64,000 nucleotides of DNA from Streptomyces sp. S465 (GCF_026898115.1 NZ_CP114036.1:1116001-1180000); one strand, 5' to 3'. Shown: positions 8,296 to 16,751, counted from the first letter of the stretch. The notes: generated by a model not told the origin, from the sequence alone. A program made the numbers and translations.

Positions 8296-8799
8296 TCACC
8301 CGAGCGCGGGGCCCGCCCCCTCCGGCCCCTGGACCAGCTCTTCGAGCCGGTCCAGGAAGATCCGCTGCTTCGCCACGATCTTCCGGCGGGCCTCCTCCGG
8401 ACCGAACCAGGCGACCCGGTCGACCTCGGGGAACTCCCGCATCCGGCCGGAACCCCTCGGCCACTCCATGGCGAACGTGCCGGGAGTGATCCCCTCCGGA
8501 TCGAGATCGCCCTTCAGCGCCCAGACGGTGACGTACTTGCCCCCGGTCTGGGTCACGGAACCGAGCGGCATCAGCCCACCGTCGGGCGGCGGCGTGCCGA
8601 GTTCCTCCTCGAACTCCCGGCGCGCGGCGGCCTCCGGGGTCTCGTCCCCGTCGTACTCCCCCTTGGGCACCGTCCAGGCGCCCTCGTCCTTCGCGGCCCA
8701 GAACGGGCCGCCCATATGGGCGAGCAGAACCTCAACGGCCGGGTCGGCCGGGCCCGTACCCCGGTACAGCAGGATTCCGGCACTGCGCTTACGCGTCAC
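8296..8799 (-). CDS. NUDIX hydrolase
   Basis: 167 aa from GTG 8799 (gtgacgcgtaag); an upstream ATG at 8829 would add 10 unlikely residues. The full Nudix box runs from Gly47 to Gly68 (GEYDGDETPEAAARREF then EEELG), binding Mg2+ for hydrolysis of a nucleoside diphosphate linked to another moiety. The fold resembles Ap4A/diadenosine-type or general NTP-cleaning enzymes (AGILLYRG, AHMGGPFWAAKDEGAWTVPKG). Substrate cannot be read from sequence. It lies 132 bp downstream of the sensor kinase start on the same strand, with no sign of an operon. Confidence 0.9.
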   Translation of the reverse strand: MTRKRSAGILLYRGTGPADPAVEVLLAHMGGPFWAAKDEGAWTVPKGEYDGDETPEAAARREFEEELGTPPPDGGLMPLGSVTQTGGKYVTVWALKGDLDPEGITPGTFAMEWPRGSGRMREFPEVDRVAWFGPEEARRKIVAKQRIFLDRLEELVQGPEGAGPALG

Positions 8800-8858
8800 A
8801 GCGCCCAGTGTGCGCCCACGCGCCCACACGCCACACGTCGGCGGGCCGGGTCCGCCGG

Positions 8859-9629
8859 TCAGCCCTTGCGGGCGTATCCGAGGTAGGTGACCAGCGGCCG
8901 GGCGTCCGGGGCGAGGACGAAGTCGACGATCGGCGGGATCTGCTCATCGCTGATCCGCCCCCGGCGGCGCGCCATGGTGGCCTTGACCAGGCTGCGCGGG
9001 TCCTTGGGCTTGAAGTCGCAGATGTCCTCGTTGCGCAGGCCGTGCCGGTCCAGGGCGGCGGTCAGCTCGGCGGGGGTGCGCAGCCGCGCCGCCGTGTAGC
9101 GGCCGGCCGGCATGATCCGGGTCATCGGGAGGCGCTGGAAGGCGCCGAGGTAGATCAGCCGGGAGAGCAGGGTGCGGTTGACGGTGTCGTAGATCAGCAC
9201 ACCGCCGGGCCGCAGCACCCGGGCGGCCTCCGCCAGCACCCGGTCCAGCTCCGGGGTGATCTCGAAGGTGTCGGCGTAGTAGGCGAGGTCGAACGCGCCG
9301 TCGGCGAGGCCGAGTTCCTCGGCGGGCGCGGTGCGGTACTCGATCCCCGGGCGCCCGCCCTCGCCCGCCTCGCGCGCCATCTCGGTGGCGGTGGCGGAGG
9401 GGTCGACGGCGACGACGCCGAAGCCGAGACCGGCCAGCCCGCGGGCCAGCAGCCCGCGGCCGCTGCCCACGGCCAGGGCACGGCTGCCGGACGCGGACAG
9501 GCCCACGCGCTCGACGGTGGTGCGGACGTATTCCAGGCGGGTGTCCTGGAAGGAGACGGCCCTGATCTGACGGCCGTCGACGGCCTCGGGCGACCGTGAG
9601 TCCAGTTCGATGTGCGGGGCGGCGGCCAT
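8859..9629 (-). CDS. SAM-dependent methyltransferase, UbiG-like
   Basis: 256 aa from ATG 9629; a frame extension further upstream looks non-coding. Class I Rossmann fold with SAM motif I ALAVGSGRGLLARGLAGLGF (about 50-70), acidic VVAVDPS, motif II FDLAYYADTFE, and LRPGGVLIYDTVNR. Similar to 3-demethylubiquinone/2-polyprenyl-phenol methyltransferases, but motif I has S in place of the usual C/G (VGSGRG). Substrate unknown. Divergent from the HxlR regulator with a palindromic operator between them, so probably under its control. Confidence 0.88.
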   Translation of the reverse strand: MAAAPHIELDSRSPEAVDGRQIRAVSFQDTRLEYVRTTVERVGLSASGSRALAVGSGRGLLARGLAGLGFGVVAVDPSATATEMAREAGEGGRPGIEYRTAPAEELGLADGAFDLAYYADTFEITPELDRVLAEAARVLRPGGVLIYDTVNRTLLSRLIYLGAFQRLPMTRIMPAGRYTAARLRTPAELTAALDRHGLRNEDICDFKPKDPRSLVKATMARRRGRISDEQIPPIVDFVLAPDARPLVTYLGYARKG

Positions 9630-9734
9630 CGTCTTCTCCCTCACGCGTGTGCGACACGGGTGTGCGGATTCACCGGTACCCGGGGTCGCCGCCCGGACGG
9701 ACCGGACGGGTTCCCCGAAGAAACCTAACATCAT

Positions 9735-9753
9735 GAGTTCCCTCAGGGAACTC
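9735..9753. promoter_or_regulatory. Palindromic operator between methyltransferase and HxlR regulator
   Basis: gagttccctcagggaactc: perfect 8-bp arms (9735-9742 and 9746-9753) with centre tca. It ends 15 bp before the HxlR start (9769) and sits 106 bp upstream of the divergent methyltransferase start. Position and symmetry fit autoregulation by a dimeric winged-helix protein. Confidence 0.65.
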
Positions 9754-9768
9754 GGGTAGGCTCGTGTC

Positions 9769-10278
9769 ATGACCCGTACTCCGCTCGCCGACGTGGCCTG
9801 TTCGATCGCCCGCGCCACCGATCTGTTCGGCGACGCCTGGACGGCGCTGATCATGCGAGATGTGCTCACCGGGGTCACCCGCTTCGACGACCTCGCCCAT
9901 GACCTGGGCATTTCGCGCAAAGTCCTGGCCGCCCGGCTGTCCCGGCTGGTCGAGGAGGGGGTGCTGGTCCGGGAGCGGTACCAGGAGCGGCCGCCGCGTG
10001 AGCACTACCGCGCCACGCTCAAGGGCGAGGAGCTCTATCCGGTGCTGCTCGCCCTGATGGAGTGGGGCGACCGCTGGTACGCCGGCCCGGCCGGCCCGCC
10101 GGCCCGGATCCGTCACCTCGGCTGCGGCCTCGACACCACGCCGGTGTCCGTGTGCGCCCACTGCGGCGAGCCGCTGACGGTGGGCAACACCACCCAGCTC
10201 CCGGGCCCCGGCGGGCGCACCGGACCCGGCACCCGCGTCCTGGGGCCGCTGCTGGCCGCCCGGGAGGACGAGGCGTGA
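9769..10278 (+). CDS. HxlR-family winged-helix regulator
   Basis: 169 aa. ACSIARATDLFGDAWTALIM, TRFDDLAHDLGISRKVLAARL and LVEEGVLVRERYQERPPREH are the standard HxlR DNA-binding domain (residues 8-100). A C-terminal extension (100-169) contains the pair CAHC (VSVCAHCGEPLT) plus Cys124 (GCGLDTT), possibly a metal or thiol sensor. HxlR proteins often respond to aldehydes, quinones or oxidants. It faces a methyltransferase with a shared 139-bp promoter region carrying a perfect inverted repeat, so the likely target is that gene and itself. Confidence 0.92.
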   Translation: MTRTPLADVACSIARATDLFGDAWTALIMRDVLTGVTRFDDLAHDLGISRKVLAARLSRLVEEGVLVRERYQERPPREHYRATLKGEELYPVLLALMEWGDRWYAGPAGPPARIRHLGCGLDTTPVSVCAHCGEPLTVGNTTQLPGPGGRTGPGTRVLGPLLAAREDEA

Positions 10279-10367
10279 CCGCGCACCCGGCGGCGACGGA
10301 GGTTTGAGACAACGGCAGGGGGCACTCGGCACAGCAGCCGGGCACCCGACCACGAGGAGCGCCGACC

Positions 10368-10820
10368 ATGCGCTACGAAGAACTGACGGGCCTGGTCCAG
10401 GCCCGCGCCCAGCTCCCCGACCGTCAGTCGGCCGAACGGACGGTACGGGCGACGCTCGAAACCCTCGCCGAGCGCATCCCGGGCGGGCTGGCGAACCATA
10501 TGGCCGCACAGCTGCCGCAGGAGGCGGGCGAGCCCCTGCGCCGGATCGCCGCCTCCCAGGAGGGCACCCCTGAGGAGCGGGAATACCGGCGGGAGCACGG
10601 CGAGCGGTTCGACCTCACCGGTTTCGCCGGCCGGATCGCCTGGCGCACCGAGCACACCGAGGAGGAGGCGCTGCGCGAGGCGGCCGCCTTCTTCGAGGTG
10701 CTGGACTCGGCCGTGGACCCGGAGCTGATGGAGAAGCTCTACGGCGTGCTGCCGAGCGACATCCGGGAGCTGCTGCCGGAGGCGGGGGCCGAACAGGGCA
10801 CGCGGCGCGAGCAGACGTAA
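10368..10820 (+). CDS. DUF2267 protein
   Basis: 150 aa, predicted cytoplasmic, all-alpha. DUF2267 pattern: RQSAERTVRATLETLAERI, then LANHMAAQLPQEAGEPL, and a second half with EEEALREAAAFFEVLDSAV and LYGVLPSDIRELLP. The two halves look like an internal duplication. Function unknown; such proteins are common in stress-gene neighbourhoods of actinobacteria. RBS cgaggagcg before ATG 10368. Its last codons and stop are copied in the tandem repeat that follows. Confidence 0.88.
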   Translation: MRYEELTGLVQARAQLPDRQSAERTVRATLETLAERIPGGLANHMAAQLPQEAGEPLRRIAASQEGTPEEREYRREHGERFDLTGFAGRIAWRTEHTEEEALREAAAFFEVLDSAVDPELMEKLYGVLPSDIRELLPEAGAEQGTRREQT

Positions 10821-10897
10821 GCACCCCGCGCCACGGCGGGAGCAGACGTAAGTAAGCACCCCGCGCCACGGCGCGAACGGAAGGAAGCACCCCGCGA
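10805..10897 (+). repeat. Tandem duplication of the DUF2267 gene's 3' end
   Basis: gagcagacgtaagcaccccg ... cggcg (about 30 bp) occurs at 10808 and again at about 10840, where taag is doubled; a decayed third copy (aaggaagcaccccgcgacac) follows at 10880. The first copy holds the end and stop codon of the gene. This looks like slippage or duplication after the gene was formed. Confidence 0.8.
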
Positions 10898-10990
10898 CAC
10901 CCTCGGCAGGAGTCATCAGCCCGCCGCGAGGAGCAGGCACCGCGCCACCCCGCAGCCTCGCCCCGCCCCTGGTCCCGGGCGTCGTGCCCC

Positions 10991-11329
10991 TCACTCCGTC
11001 TGCCCCGGGTGGTCGGGGTGGCCGTGGCGCGGCGGGGGGCTCGGCTCGGCCGCCGTCTGCGGCGTCACCGGCGAACCGCCGCGCGGCGGCGAGGGCCGTT
11101 CGGGGAGCGGCTCGGCACCCGGCTCGCCCGGCGAGGGGGTGGCGCCGCTCTCCAGCTGGCGCAGGCGCGCCGTGAGCACCTCGACGACCGGAAGGCGGTC
11201 GGCGTGGGAGCGCTCGTACTCCAGCAGTTGCCCCAGCTGCTCCGCACCGAGGCCGCGGATGCGGTGCTGGAGCGCGCTGAGCGGCAGATGGTCGTAGTCG
11301 GCGAGCGGCAGTTCGTCGTGGGTGCTCAT
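10991..11329 (-). CDS. Small conserved actinobacterial protein (DUF8129-like)
   Basis: 112 aa from ATG 11329. The N-terminal half is ordered and conserved in pattern: LPLADYDHLPLSALQHRIRG, then LGAEQLGQLLEYERSHADRL and VVEVLTARLRQLESG. The C-terminal half is a disordered Pro/Glu/Gly-rich tail. I recognise the LPLxDYDxLPLxxLxHRI pattern from many small Streptomyces proteins, sometimes called DUF8129, with no established function. Convergent with DUF2267 and divergent from the deformylase. Confidence 0.7.
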   Translation of the reverse strand: MSTHDELPLADYDHLPLSALQHRIRGLGAEQLGQLLEYERSHADRLPVVEVLTARLRQLESGATPSPGEPGAEPLPERPSPPRGGSPVTPQTAAEPSPPPRHGHPDHPGQTE

Positions 11330-11532
11330 CCGTTCTCCTCCCGGGCCCGCCACGGATGGGTGTGCGGGTGGCTTCGCGGACCGGTCTCCGCTGCCGAGGG
11401 TCGAGCGGGTACCCGCACACGTCGAACGAAAACGGCATAACGGACGAGCGGTGGCGGGAGGGAACCGCCACCCCGCCGCCCCGCCGCACGCGGCGCGTTG
11501 CCGTGGCGTGATCGTCTTGCCAGGCTGTCCCC

Positions 11533-12222
11533 ATGCCGATCACCGACCTGTCCGAGCTCGTCGACGAACTGCTCTCCGGGACCCGCCCGCTGCCGATCAT
11601 CCCCGCGGGCGTCCCCGTGCTGCGCCAACCGGCCCTGCCGTACGAGGGCCAGCTGCCAGCGGACCAGCTGGACCGGCTGCTGGCGGCGATGCGGGAGGCG
11701 ATGCACTCCGCGCCCGGCGTGGGGCTCGCCGCCCCGCAGATCGGTGTGCCGCTGCGGCTCGCGGTGATCGAGGACCCGGCGGAGGTGACGGCCGAGGTGC
11801 GGGAGGCGCGCGGCCGGGTGCCGCAGCCGTACCGGGTGCTGGTCAACCCCGTGTACGAAGCGGTCGGCGACGGACGGGCAGCGTTCTTCGAGGGGTGTCT
11901 GAGCATCCCGGGCTGGCAGGCCGTGGTCAGCCGCCCGGACCGGATCCGGCTGCGCGGGCAGGACGTGAGCGGACGGGAACTGGACGAGGAGTTCACCGGC
12001 TGGCCCGCGCGGATCGTCCAGCACGAGACCGACCACCTCGACGGCGTCCTCTATCTGGACCTGGCCGAAACCCGTTCCCTGTCCTCGGCCCAGGCCGTCA
12101 GCGACTACTGGTCCCAGCCCACCCCCGCCGCCGCGGCCCGCTCACTGGACTTCCCGCTCCGGACCGCCGCCGACGACGACAGCGGCAACGGCAATGACAA
12201 CAGGGGTGCTACCGCTCCGTAA
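11533..12222 (+). CDS. def: Peptide deformylase
   Basis: 229 aa. Removes the N-formyl group from nascent proteins. All three metal-site motifs are intact: GVGLAAPQ (residues 62-69), EGCLSIPG (metal Cys) and QHETDHLDG (two metal His and catalytic Glu). The protein has about 30 extra C-terminal residues compared with short deformylases, ending in a low-complexity DDDSGNGNDN stretch. A second, different deformylase lies at 63187-63738, so the genome has at least two. Confidence 0.95.
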   Translation: MPITDLSELVDELLSGTRPLPIIPAGVPVLRQPALPYEGQLPADQLDRLLAAMREAMHSAPGVGLAAPQIGVPLRLAVIEDPAEVTAEVREARGRVPQPYRVLVNPVYEAVGDGRAAFFEGCLSIPGWQAVVSRPDRIRLRGQDVSGRELDEEFTGWPARIVQHETDHLDGVLYLDLAETRSLSSAQAVSDYWSQPTPAAAARSLDFPLRTAADDDSGNGNDNRGATAP

Positions 12223-12325
12223 CCACGGGCCGACCCGCGGCATGTGTTCGTCATCGGCTGGCAGTCGCCGAATCACCACGCGGACACTGTGACGTACGTC
12301 GCCACGGCAAGACTGGTGAACGCCG

Positions 12326-12352
12326 GCGGTACGCGCCGCCTCCGCGTACCGC
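12326..12352. terminator. Hairpin between deformylase and olsB
   Basis: Arms gcggtacgcg (12326-12335) and cgcgtaccgc (12343-12352), 10-bp perfect, loop of 7. It lies 104 bp after the deformylase stop and 99 bp before the olsB start. It could terminate the deformylase transcript or act in the leader of the ols operon. Confidence 0.45.
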
Positions 12353-12450
12353 ATCGGCGAGTGAGGCGTTTCTTCCTGCGTTCCTCCCCGCGTTTTTCCG
12401 CTGTTCCCCAGTCCCCACCGCTCCTGACGTCCCTCGAACGGAGAACAGGA

Positions 12451-13218
12451 ATGTCCGGAATACCCGTGCTGACGACGTCCACCGCAACGCCGCCCACCAG
12501 CTCGTACGTCACCTCGATCGCCCACACCCAGGAGCAGGTCCACGCCGCGCAGCGACTGCGCTACCAGGTGTTCGGTGAGGAGCGGGGAGGCACGCTGGAC
12601 ACGGCGGTCGACGGCCGCGACGTGGACGAGTTCGACGAGGTCATGGACCACCTGATCGTCACGGACACGGCGACGGACACCGTGGTCGGCACCTATCGGC
12701 TGCTCCCCCCGGGGCGCAGCGAACGGCTCTACTCGGACACCGAGTTCGATCTGCGCGGGCTTCCGGCCGAGGTCCGCTCGTCCATGGTCGAGGCGGGCCG
12801 CGCCTGTGTGCACGCCGACCACCGCTCGGGCGCCGTCATCAACCTCATGTGGGCCGGGCTGGCCCGCTACGTCCTGCTGTCCGGCCACCGCTATCTCGCG
12901 GGCTGCGCCTCGGTCCCGCTGGCCGAGGGCGAGCGGGCCGCCGCGGGCGCCTGGCTGCTCGGTACCACCAAGCACGCCGCCCCGCCCGAGTTGCGGGTCC
13001 ACCCGCACGACCCGTGGGTTCCCTCGCGGCCGCTGGACACCGAGGCCGGCTACGCCGAGCTGCCGCCGCTGCTCCGCGGCTATCTGCGGATCGGCGCCTG
13101 GATGTGCGGCTCCCCGCAGCACGACCGGGCCTTCAACGACGCCGACTTCTTCGTGCTGCTGGACACCGAGCGGATGAACGACCGCTACCGACGCTATTTC
13201 CTGGGCGCGTCACGGTGA
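12451..13218 (+). CDS. olsB: GNAT-fold ornithine N-acyltransferase (OlsB-like)
   Basis: 255 aa from ATG 12451 (cggagaacagga RBS). Transfers a 3-hydroxyacyl chain from acyl-ACP to the alpha-amino group of ornithine, the first step of ornithine lipid synthesis. Family pattern: QVHAAQRLRYQVFGEE, DEFDEVMDHLIV, VGTYRLLPP, VEAGRACVHADHRSGAVINL and LMWAGLARYVLLSGHRYLAG. Its stop overlaps the start of the acyltransferase downstream (GTGA), the usual olsB-olsA arrangement. The Streptomyces ornithine-lipid genes have this order. Activity not proven here. Confidence 0.85.
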   Translation: MSGIPVLTTSTATPPTSSYVTSIAHTQEQVHAAQRLRYQVFGEERGGTLDTAVDGRDVDEFDEVMDHLIVTDTATDTVVGTYRLLPPGRSERLYSDTEFDLRGLPAEVRSSMVEAGRACVHADHRSGAVINLMWAGLARYVLLSGHRYLAGCASVPLAEGERAAAGAWLLGTTKHAAPPELRVHPHDPWVPSRPLDTEAGYAELPPLLRGYLRIGAWMCGSPQHDRAFNDADFFVLLDTERMNDRYRRYFLGASR

Positions 13219-14045
13219 CCGTGCCACTCGGGACGCATCTGCCCGCGCACGCCTGGGCGGCCTGGTCACCGTGCACCACCGGCTGTGTCACCCACGCCGC
13301 CCGGCGCGTCCCCGCCACCCGCGTCGCCCGGCGGGCCGCGGTCTTCGGCCGGTCGGTGCTGGGCGCGCTGCTGTGCGGCCGGCGGATCGCCGAGCCCGAG
13401 ACGCTGCGCATCCGTGCGGCGGCGGTCCTGGACTCCCTCGGCATCCGGCTGGAGGTGGCGGGCGGCACCACGCTCAGCGCCCCCGGCGGCACCGGCACGC
13501 TCGTCGTGGCGAACCACATCTCCTGGCTGGACATCGTCGCGCTGCTCGCGGTCGAGCCGGTGGTCATGCTGGCCAAACGGGAGATCGCGGGCTGGCCGCT
13601 GGTCGGTCCGCTGGCCACCCGTGCGGGAACGCTCTACATCGACCGCGGATCGCTGCGCGAACTCCCCCGTACCGTACGGGAGATGGCGGCGCTGCTGCGC
13701 GCGGGCCGGTCGGTGATGGCCTTCCCGCAGGGGATCACCTGGTGTGCGGGGACGGGCGGCAGCTTCCGGCGGGCCACCTTCCAGGCCGCGCTGGACGCGG
13801 GCGCGCCGGTGCGTCCGGTGACGCTGGACTACGTCCAGCACGGTGTCCCGACCACGGTGGCCGCCTTCGTCGGCGAGGACGACTTCGGCACCTCGCTGCG
13901 CCGGGTGATCCGCGCCGACGGGCTCACGGTGCGGGTGGCCGTGCACCGGCCGCTGCGGCCGGTGCACTCAGCCGACGACCGGCGCGTCCTGGCCGCGCGG
14001 GCGCAGGCCACCGTGTGCGGGGCGCGGCTGCCCGTGCACGGCTGA
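13215..14045 (+). CDS. olsA: PlsC-type lyso-ornithine lipid acyltransferase (OlsA-like)
   Basis: 276 aa from GTG 13215, overlapping the olsB stop by 4 bp. Acylates the 3-hydroxyl of lyso-ornithine lipid (or lysophosphatidate). The HX4D motif is intact at His101-Asp106 (NHISWLD), and GTLYIDRGS and PVRPVTLDY are typical. The third motif, normally FPEGT, reads FPQGITW, so the usual Glu is Gln172. The substitution could alter substrate phosphate/acceptor binding. Followed by two strong hairpins. Confidence 0.88.
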   Translation: MTVPLGTHLPAHAWAAWSPCTTGCVTHAARRVPATRVARRAAVFGRSVLGALLCGRRIAEPETLRIRAAAVLDSLGIRLEVAGGTTLSAPGGTGTLVVANHISWLDIVALLAVEPVVMLAKREIAGWPLVGPLATRAGTLYIDRGSLRELPRTVREMAALLRAGRSVMAFPQGITWCAGTGGSFRRATFQAALDAGAPVRPVTLDYVQHGVPTTVAAFVGEDDFGTSLRRVIRADGLTVRVAVHRPLRPVHSADDRRVLAARAQATVCGARLPVHG

Positions 14046-14056
14046 CGGTCCGTATG

Positions 14057-14083
14057 TGCCCCGGACACCGGGTGTCCGGGGCA
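14057..14083. terminator. Hairpin terminator after olsA
   Basis: gccccggacac - cgg - gtgtccggggc: 11-bp perfect arms (12 with flanking t/a), loop of 3, starting 12 bp after the olsA stop. Confidence 0.8.
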
Positions 14084-14110
14084 TACCGGCACGGCGGCGG
14101 CGAACCGCGC

Positions 14111-14152
14111 ATGCGGAAGGGGATGGGCCCATGGGCCCGCCCCCTTCCGCAT
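14111..14152. terminator. Second hairpin between convergent olsA and DUF2264 gene
   Basis: Arms atgcggaagggg (14111-14122) and ccccttccgcat (14141-14152) are perfect, with an inner self-complementary tgggcccatgggcccg. It lies 4 bp from the DUF2264 stop (14157, minus), so it probably serves that gene while the hairpin at 14057 serves olsA. Confidence 0.75.
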
Positions 14153-14156
14153 GTGG

Positions 14157-16112
14157 TCACGGCTTCTCGTCCGACTCCGTGACGGTGGGCGCGTCGCCCG
14201 AGCCGAAGTCCACCACGACGTCCGCGCCGTCCGGCAGCCGTACGGTGACCGTGAGCCCCTTCACCTCGGCGGTGGCGAGACCGGCGAGGGGGGCGGGGTC
14301 GCGTTCCCCGGTGAGCGAGGCCAGTGCCACGAAGAGGGTGCCGGCGGGGTCCTCGGGGCCGGCCGGCTCCTCGCCGACGGTGCCGGTGAGCTCGGGCACG
14401 AGGGCCCACGGCCCGTACGCGGTGCCCTGCGGCGCCCGGACCGCGCCGGCGGTCTGCCAGCCGTGCAGTCCGAGGAGCTGGCCGGTCACCTCTTCCCCGG
14501 CCAGGCGTATCTCGGGGCCCCGCTCGGTCTCCGCCGGGGTGCCCGGGGGCAGGGCGACGGCCCAGCCGCTGTGGTGGATCCGGGTTCCGGCGGGGACGCC
14601 CACGGTGCGGTGGACGCGTACTTCGAGCCGGCCGCGGACGAGGGTGAGGCTGTCGATGCGGGCCGAGGGCAGGATGGGGCCGCCGCCGGGGAACAGCGGG
14701 ACCTGGGAGGAGGCGATCCAGTCGGGGCCCGCGGCCAGCGGCTGGATGCGCGGCCGCTTGCTGCGCGCTCCGCGCACCTCGAGGGCGATGTGGTTGTCGG
14801 GGGTGTTGTCCGCGCTGGTGGGGCCGGTGCGGGTGGAGTAGGCGAGCCGGGCGTAGAGGGGGTCGGGCGCGCTGTCGGCGCCCCAGGTGTAGCTGCCGTG
14901 GTTGTGCAGCCGCACCAGCCCGTCCCGTCCCGTGGTCTGGATGAGGAATCCGGCGGCGGGCAGCGCCAGCGCCCGGTCCGGCCCCTCGACGGGCGCGGCC
15001 TCCTCGGGCGCGGTCCACACCGGGTGGTCGGGCGGGAGCAGCAGGGCGAGGAACCCCTTCGAGGCCCAGTAGGGCGAGCCGGGCCCGGAGTAGCGCTGGA
15101 GAGTGGCCGCGTGCGGCCCGTACCAGCCAAGGCTCAGCACCCCGTCCCGGGTCAGCGCGCCACGGTCCAGGAAGTGGCGCAGCGCGCCGCTGAGGACACG
15201 GCGGGTGGCGCCGGGGGCGAGGGGGGTGTGGCCGGTGAGGGCGCCGAGGCCCACCGCGGCACCGGCGGCGAAGCGGTAGGTGAGGGAGCGGCCGTGGTGG
15301 ATGGGGGCGCCATTGGCGTCGAAGAGCAGCGAGAAGCTCTCGAGGAAGGTGTGCAGCCGGGGGCCGAGCCGGTCCAGCAGCGCGCCGTCGGCGGCGAGAT
15401 GGGCGTGCAGCAGCGGATACATGTGCAGCGCCCAGCCGTTGTAGTGGTCGAACGACCGGGCGTCGCCGTCGGAGTACCAGCCCTGGCCCCGGTACCAGCC
15501 CTCCAGGAGGTCGAGCCCCCGCTCGATGGCGCGCGCCGTCTCGGTGTCGCCGCGGCCGACGGACTCCAGGAAACCGGCGACGGTGAGGGGGAAGAGGTAC
15601 CAGTTGTTGGGGGCGGGCTGGTGGCGGAGCGCGCCGCGCAGCCATTCCTCGGTGCGGTCCTGGGCGTCGGACGACAGGGCCTGCCAGGTCCACGGCGCGG
15701 TGAGCCGCAGGCCCAGGGCCACGGACGCGGACTCCACCATGGGCTGGCCGTGGGCGGGGAAATGGCCGATCACCGGCCAGGACTCGGCGTCGTTCCGTCC
15801 GGGGGTGAGGGTGCCGCGGGCGATCCCGGCGGTGTAGCGCTCCAGGACGGAGTGCGGGTCGCTGCCCGCGGACCCGGCGGCGCGTAAGGCGGCGAGGAGG
15901 AAGGTGCGGGCGAACCCTTCGAGTCCGTCGGAGCGCACACCGGACTGCGACGGGGGGCCGGGGAGGTCGATCAGGCCGTGGCCGGGGGTGGCGTAGCGGA
16001 GGGCGGCGTGCAGCAGACCGTCGGCGACGGCCTCCCAGTGGGCGCGGGTGTAGCCGGTGTGGGGGCTGAGGGCGCGGTCGTCGGCGGGGAGCGGAAAGGG
16101 CAGTTCGGGCAT
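14157..16112 (-). CDS. DUF2264 protein, alpha/alpha-toroid glycosidase-like
   Basis: 651 aa, no signal peptide. DUF2264 N-terminal region (about 1-370) with many aromatic and acidic residues typical of an alpha/alpha toroid: SQSGVRSDGLEGFARTFLLA, DAESWPVIGHFPAHGQPMVE, PAPNNWYLFPLTVAGFLES, SDGDARSFDHYNGWALHMYP. The C-terminal half (about 400-650) is beta-rich (HNHGSYTWGADSAPDPLYAR). The fold resembles GH88/GH105 and heparinase-like enzymes, so a role in intracellular sugar or polysaccharide breakdown is plausible, but no reaction is assigned. Transcribed toward olsA, 99 bp after the ECF sigma gene on the same strand. Confidence 0.85.
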   Translation of the reverse strand: MPELPFPLPADDRALSPHTGYTRAHWEAVADGLLHAALRYATPGHGLIDLPGPPSQSGVRSDGLEGFARTFLLAALRAAGSAGSDPHSVLERYTAGIARGTLTPGRNDAESWPVIGHFPAHGQPMVESASVALGLRLTAPWTWQALSSDAQDRTEEWLRGALRHQPAPNNWYLFPLTVAGFLESVGRGDTETARAIERGLDLLEGWYRGQGWYSDGDARSFDHYNGWALHMYPLLHAHLAADGALLDRLGPRLHTFLESFSLLFDANGAPIHHGRSLTYRFAAGAAVGLGALTGHTPLAPGATRRVLSGALRHFLDRGALTRDGVLSLGWYGPHAATLQRYSGPGSPYWASKGFLALLLPPDHPVWTAPEEAAPVEGPDRALALPAAGFLIQTTGRDGLVRLHNHGSYTWGADSAPDPLYARLAYSTRTGPTSADNTPDNHIALEVRGARSKRPRIQPLAAGPDWIASSQVPLFPGGGPILPSARIDSLTLVRGRLEVRVHRTVGVPAGTRIHHSGWAVALPPGTPAETERGPEIRLAGEEVTGQLLGLHGWQTAGAVRAPQGTAYGPWALVPELTGTVGEEPAGPEDPAGTLFVALASLTGERDPAPLAGLATAEVKGLTVTVRLPDGADVVVDFGSGDAPTVTESDEKP

Positions 16113-16211
16113 GGCGGGGTGGGCCTCCTGGGGGTCGGGCGGGTGACGCCGATCAGTGGATCATCCCCGAGCGTACGGGGTGGGCGCGCTGCACGACCGG
16201 CGATGTGGTGC

Positions 16212-16751
16212 TCAGCGGGTGGTGACACCACGTGCCCGCAGGGCCGTTCGCAGGGCCCGGATCGCGTAGTAACTCCGCGATTTGACGGTTCCGGGTGGCA
16301 CCCCCAGCACCCGGGCCGCCTGATCGACGCTGCGGCCCAGGTAGTACAGGTGCAGCAGCACCTCCCGCTGCCGGGGCGTCAGATCGGCCATCGCGTCCGT
16401 CACCACCTGGGCGGTGAGCGTCCGATCGACCGCGTCCGGTGCGGTCACCCGCGCCATGTCCGCCTCACCGGCCGTCTCCACCGGCCGCCACGCCTGGGAC
16501 CGGTGGCCGTCGGTCACCAGATCGCCGACCACGGCGAGCAGCCGGGATCGGGCGGTGTCGTCCATGGGGCCGATGTCCGTGGGACGCTGCCAGGCGCGGA
16601 TGGCCACCTCCTGCACGATGTCCTCGGCCCGGTGCCAGTCCCCGCCCAGCATCCGGGCGGCCAGGCGGTGCAGCGCCGAGCCGTGCCGTTGGTAGAGCGT
16701 CCGTAACGACGTGTCGGCGTCGGTCGTCGTGGCCGCCACACGGATGTTCAT
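16212..16751 (-). CDS. ECF sigma factor (SigL/SigK-like)
   Basis: 179 aa from ATG 16751 with RBS cggggggac. Sigma region 2 about 15-85 (LYQRHGSALHRLAARMLGGD, HRAEDIVQEVAIRAW) and region 4 about 115-170 (LTPRQREVLLHLYYLGRSVD, VLGVPPGTVKSRSYYAIRAL). No anti-sigma gene adjoins it; the next gene in its direction encodes DUF2264. ECF factors usually direct their own transcription, and the 135-bp divergent region to the AfsR-like gene is the place to look. Target genes unknown. Confidence 0.9.
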   Translation of the reverse strand: MNIRVAATTTDADTSLRTLYQRHGSALHRLAARMLGGDWHRAEDIVQEVAIRAWQRPTDIGPMDDTARSRLLAVVGDLVTDGHRSQAWRPVETAGEADMARVTAPDAVDRTLTAQVVTDAMADLTPRQREVLLHLYYLGRSVDQAARVLGVPPGTVKSRSYYAIRALRTALRARGVTTR

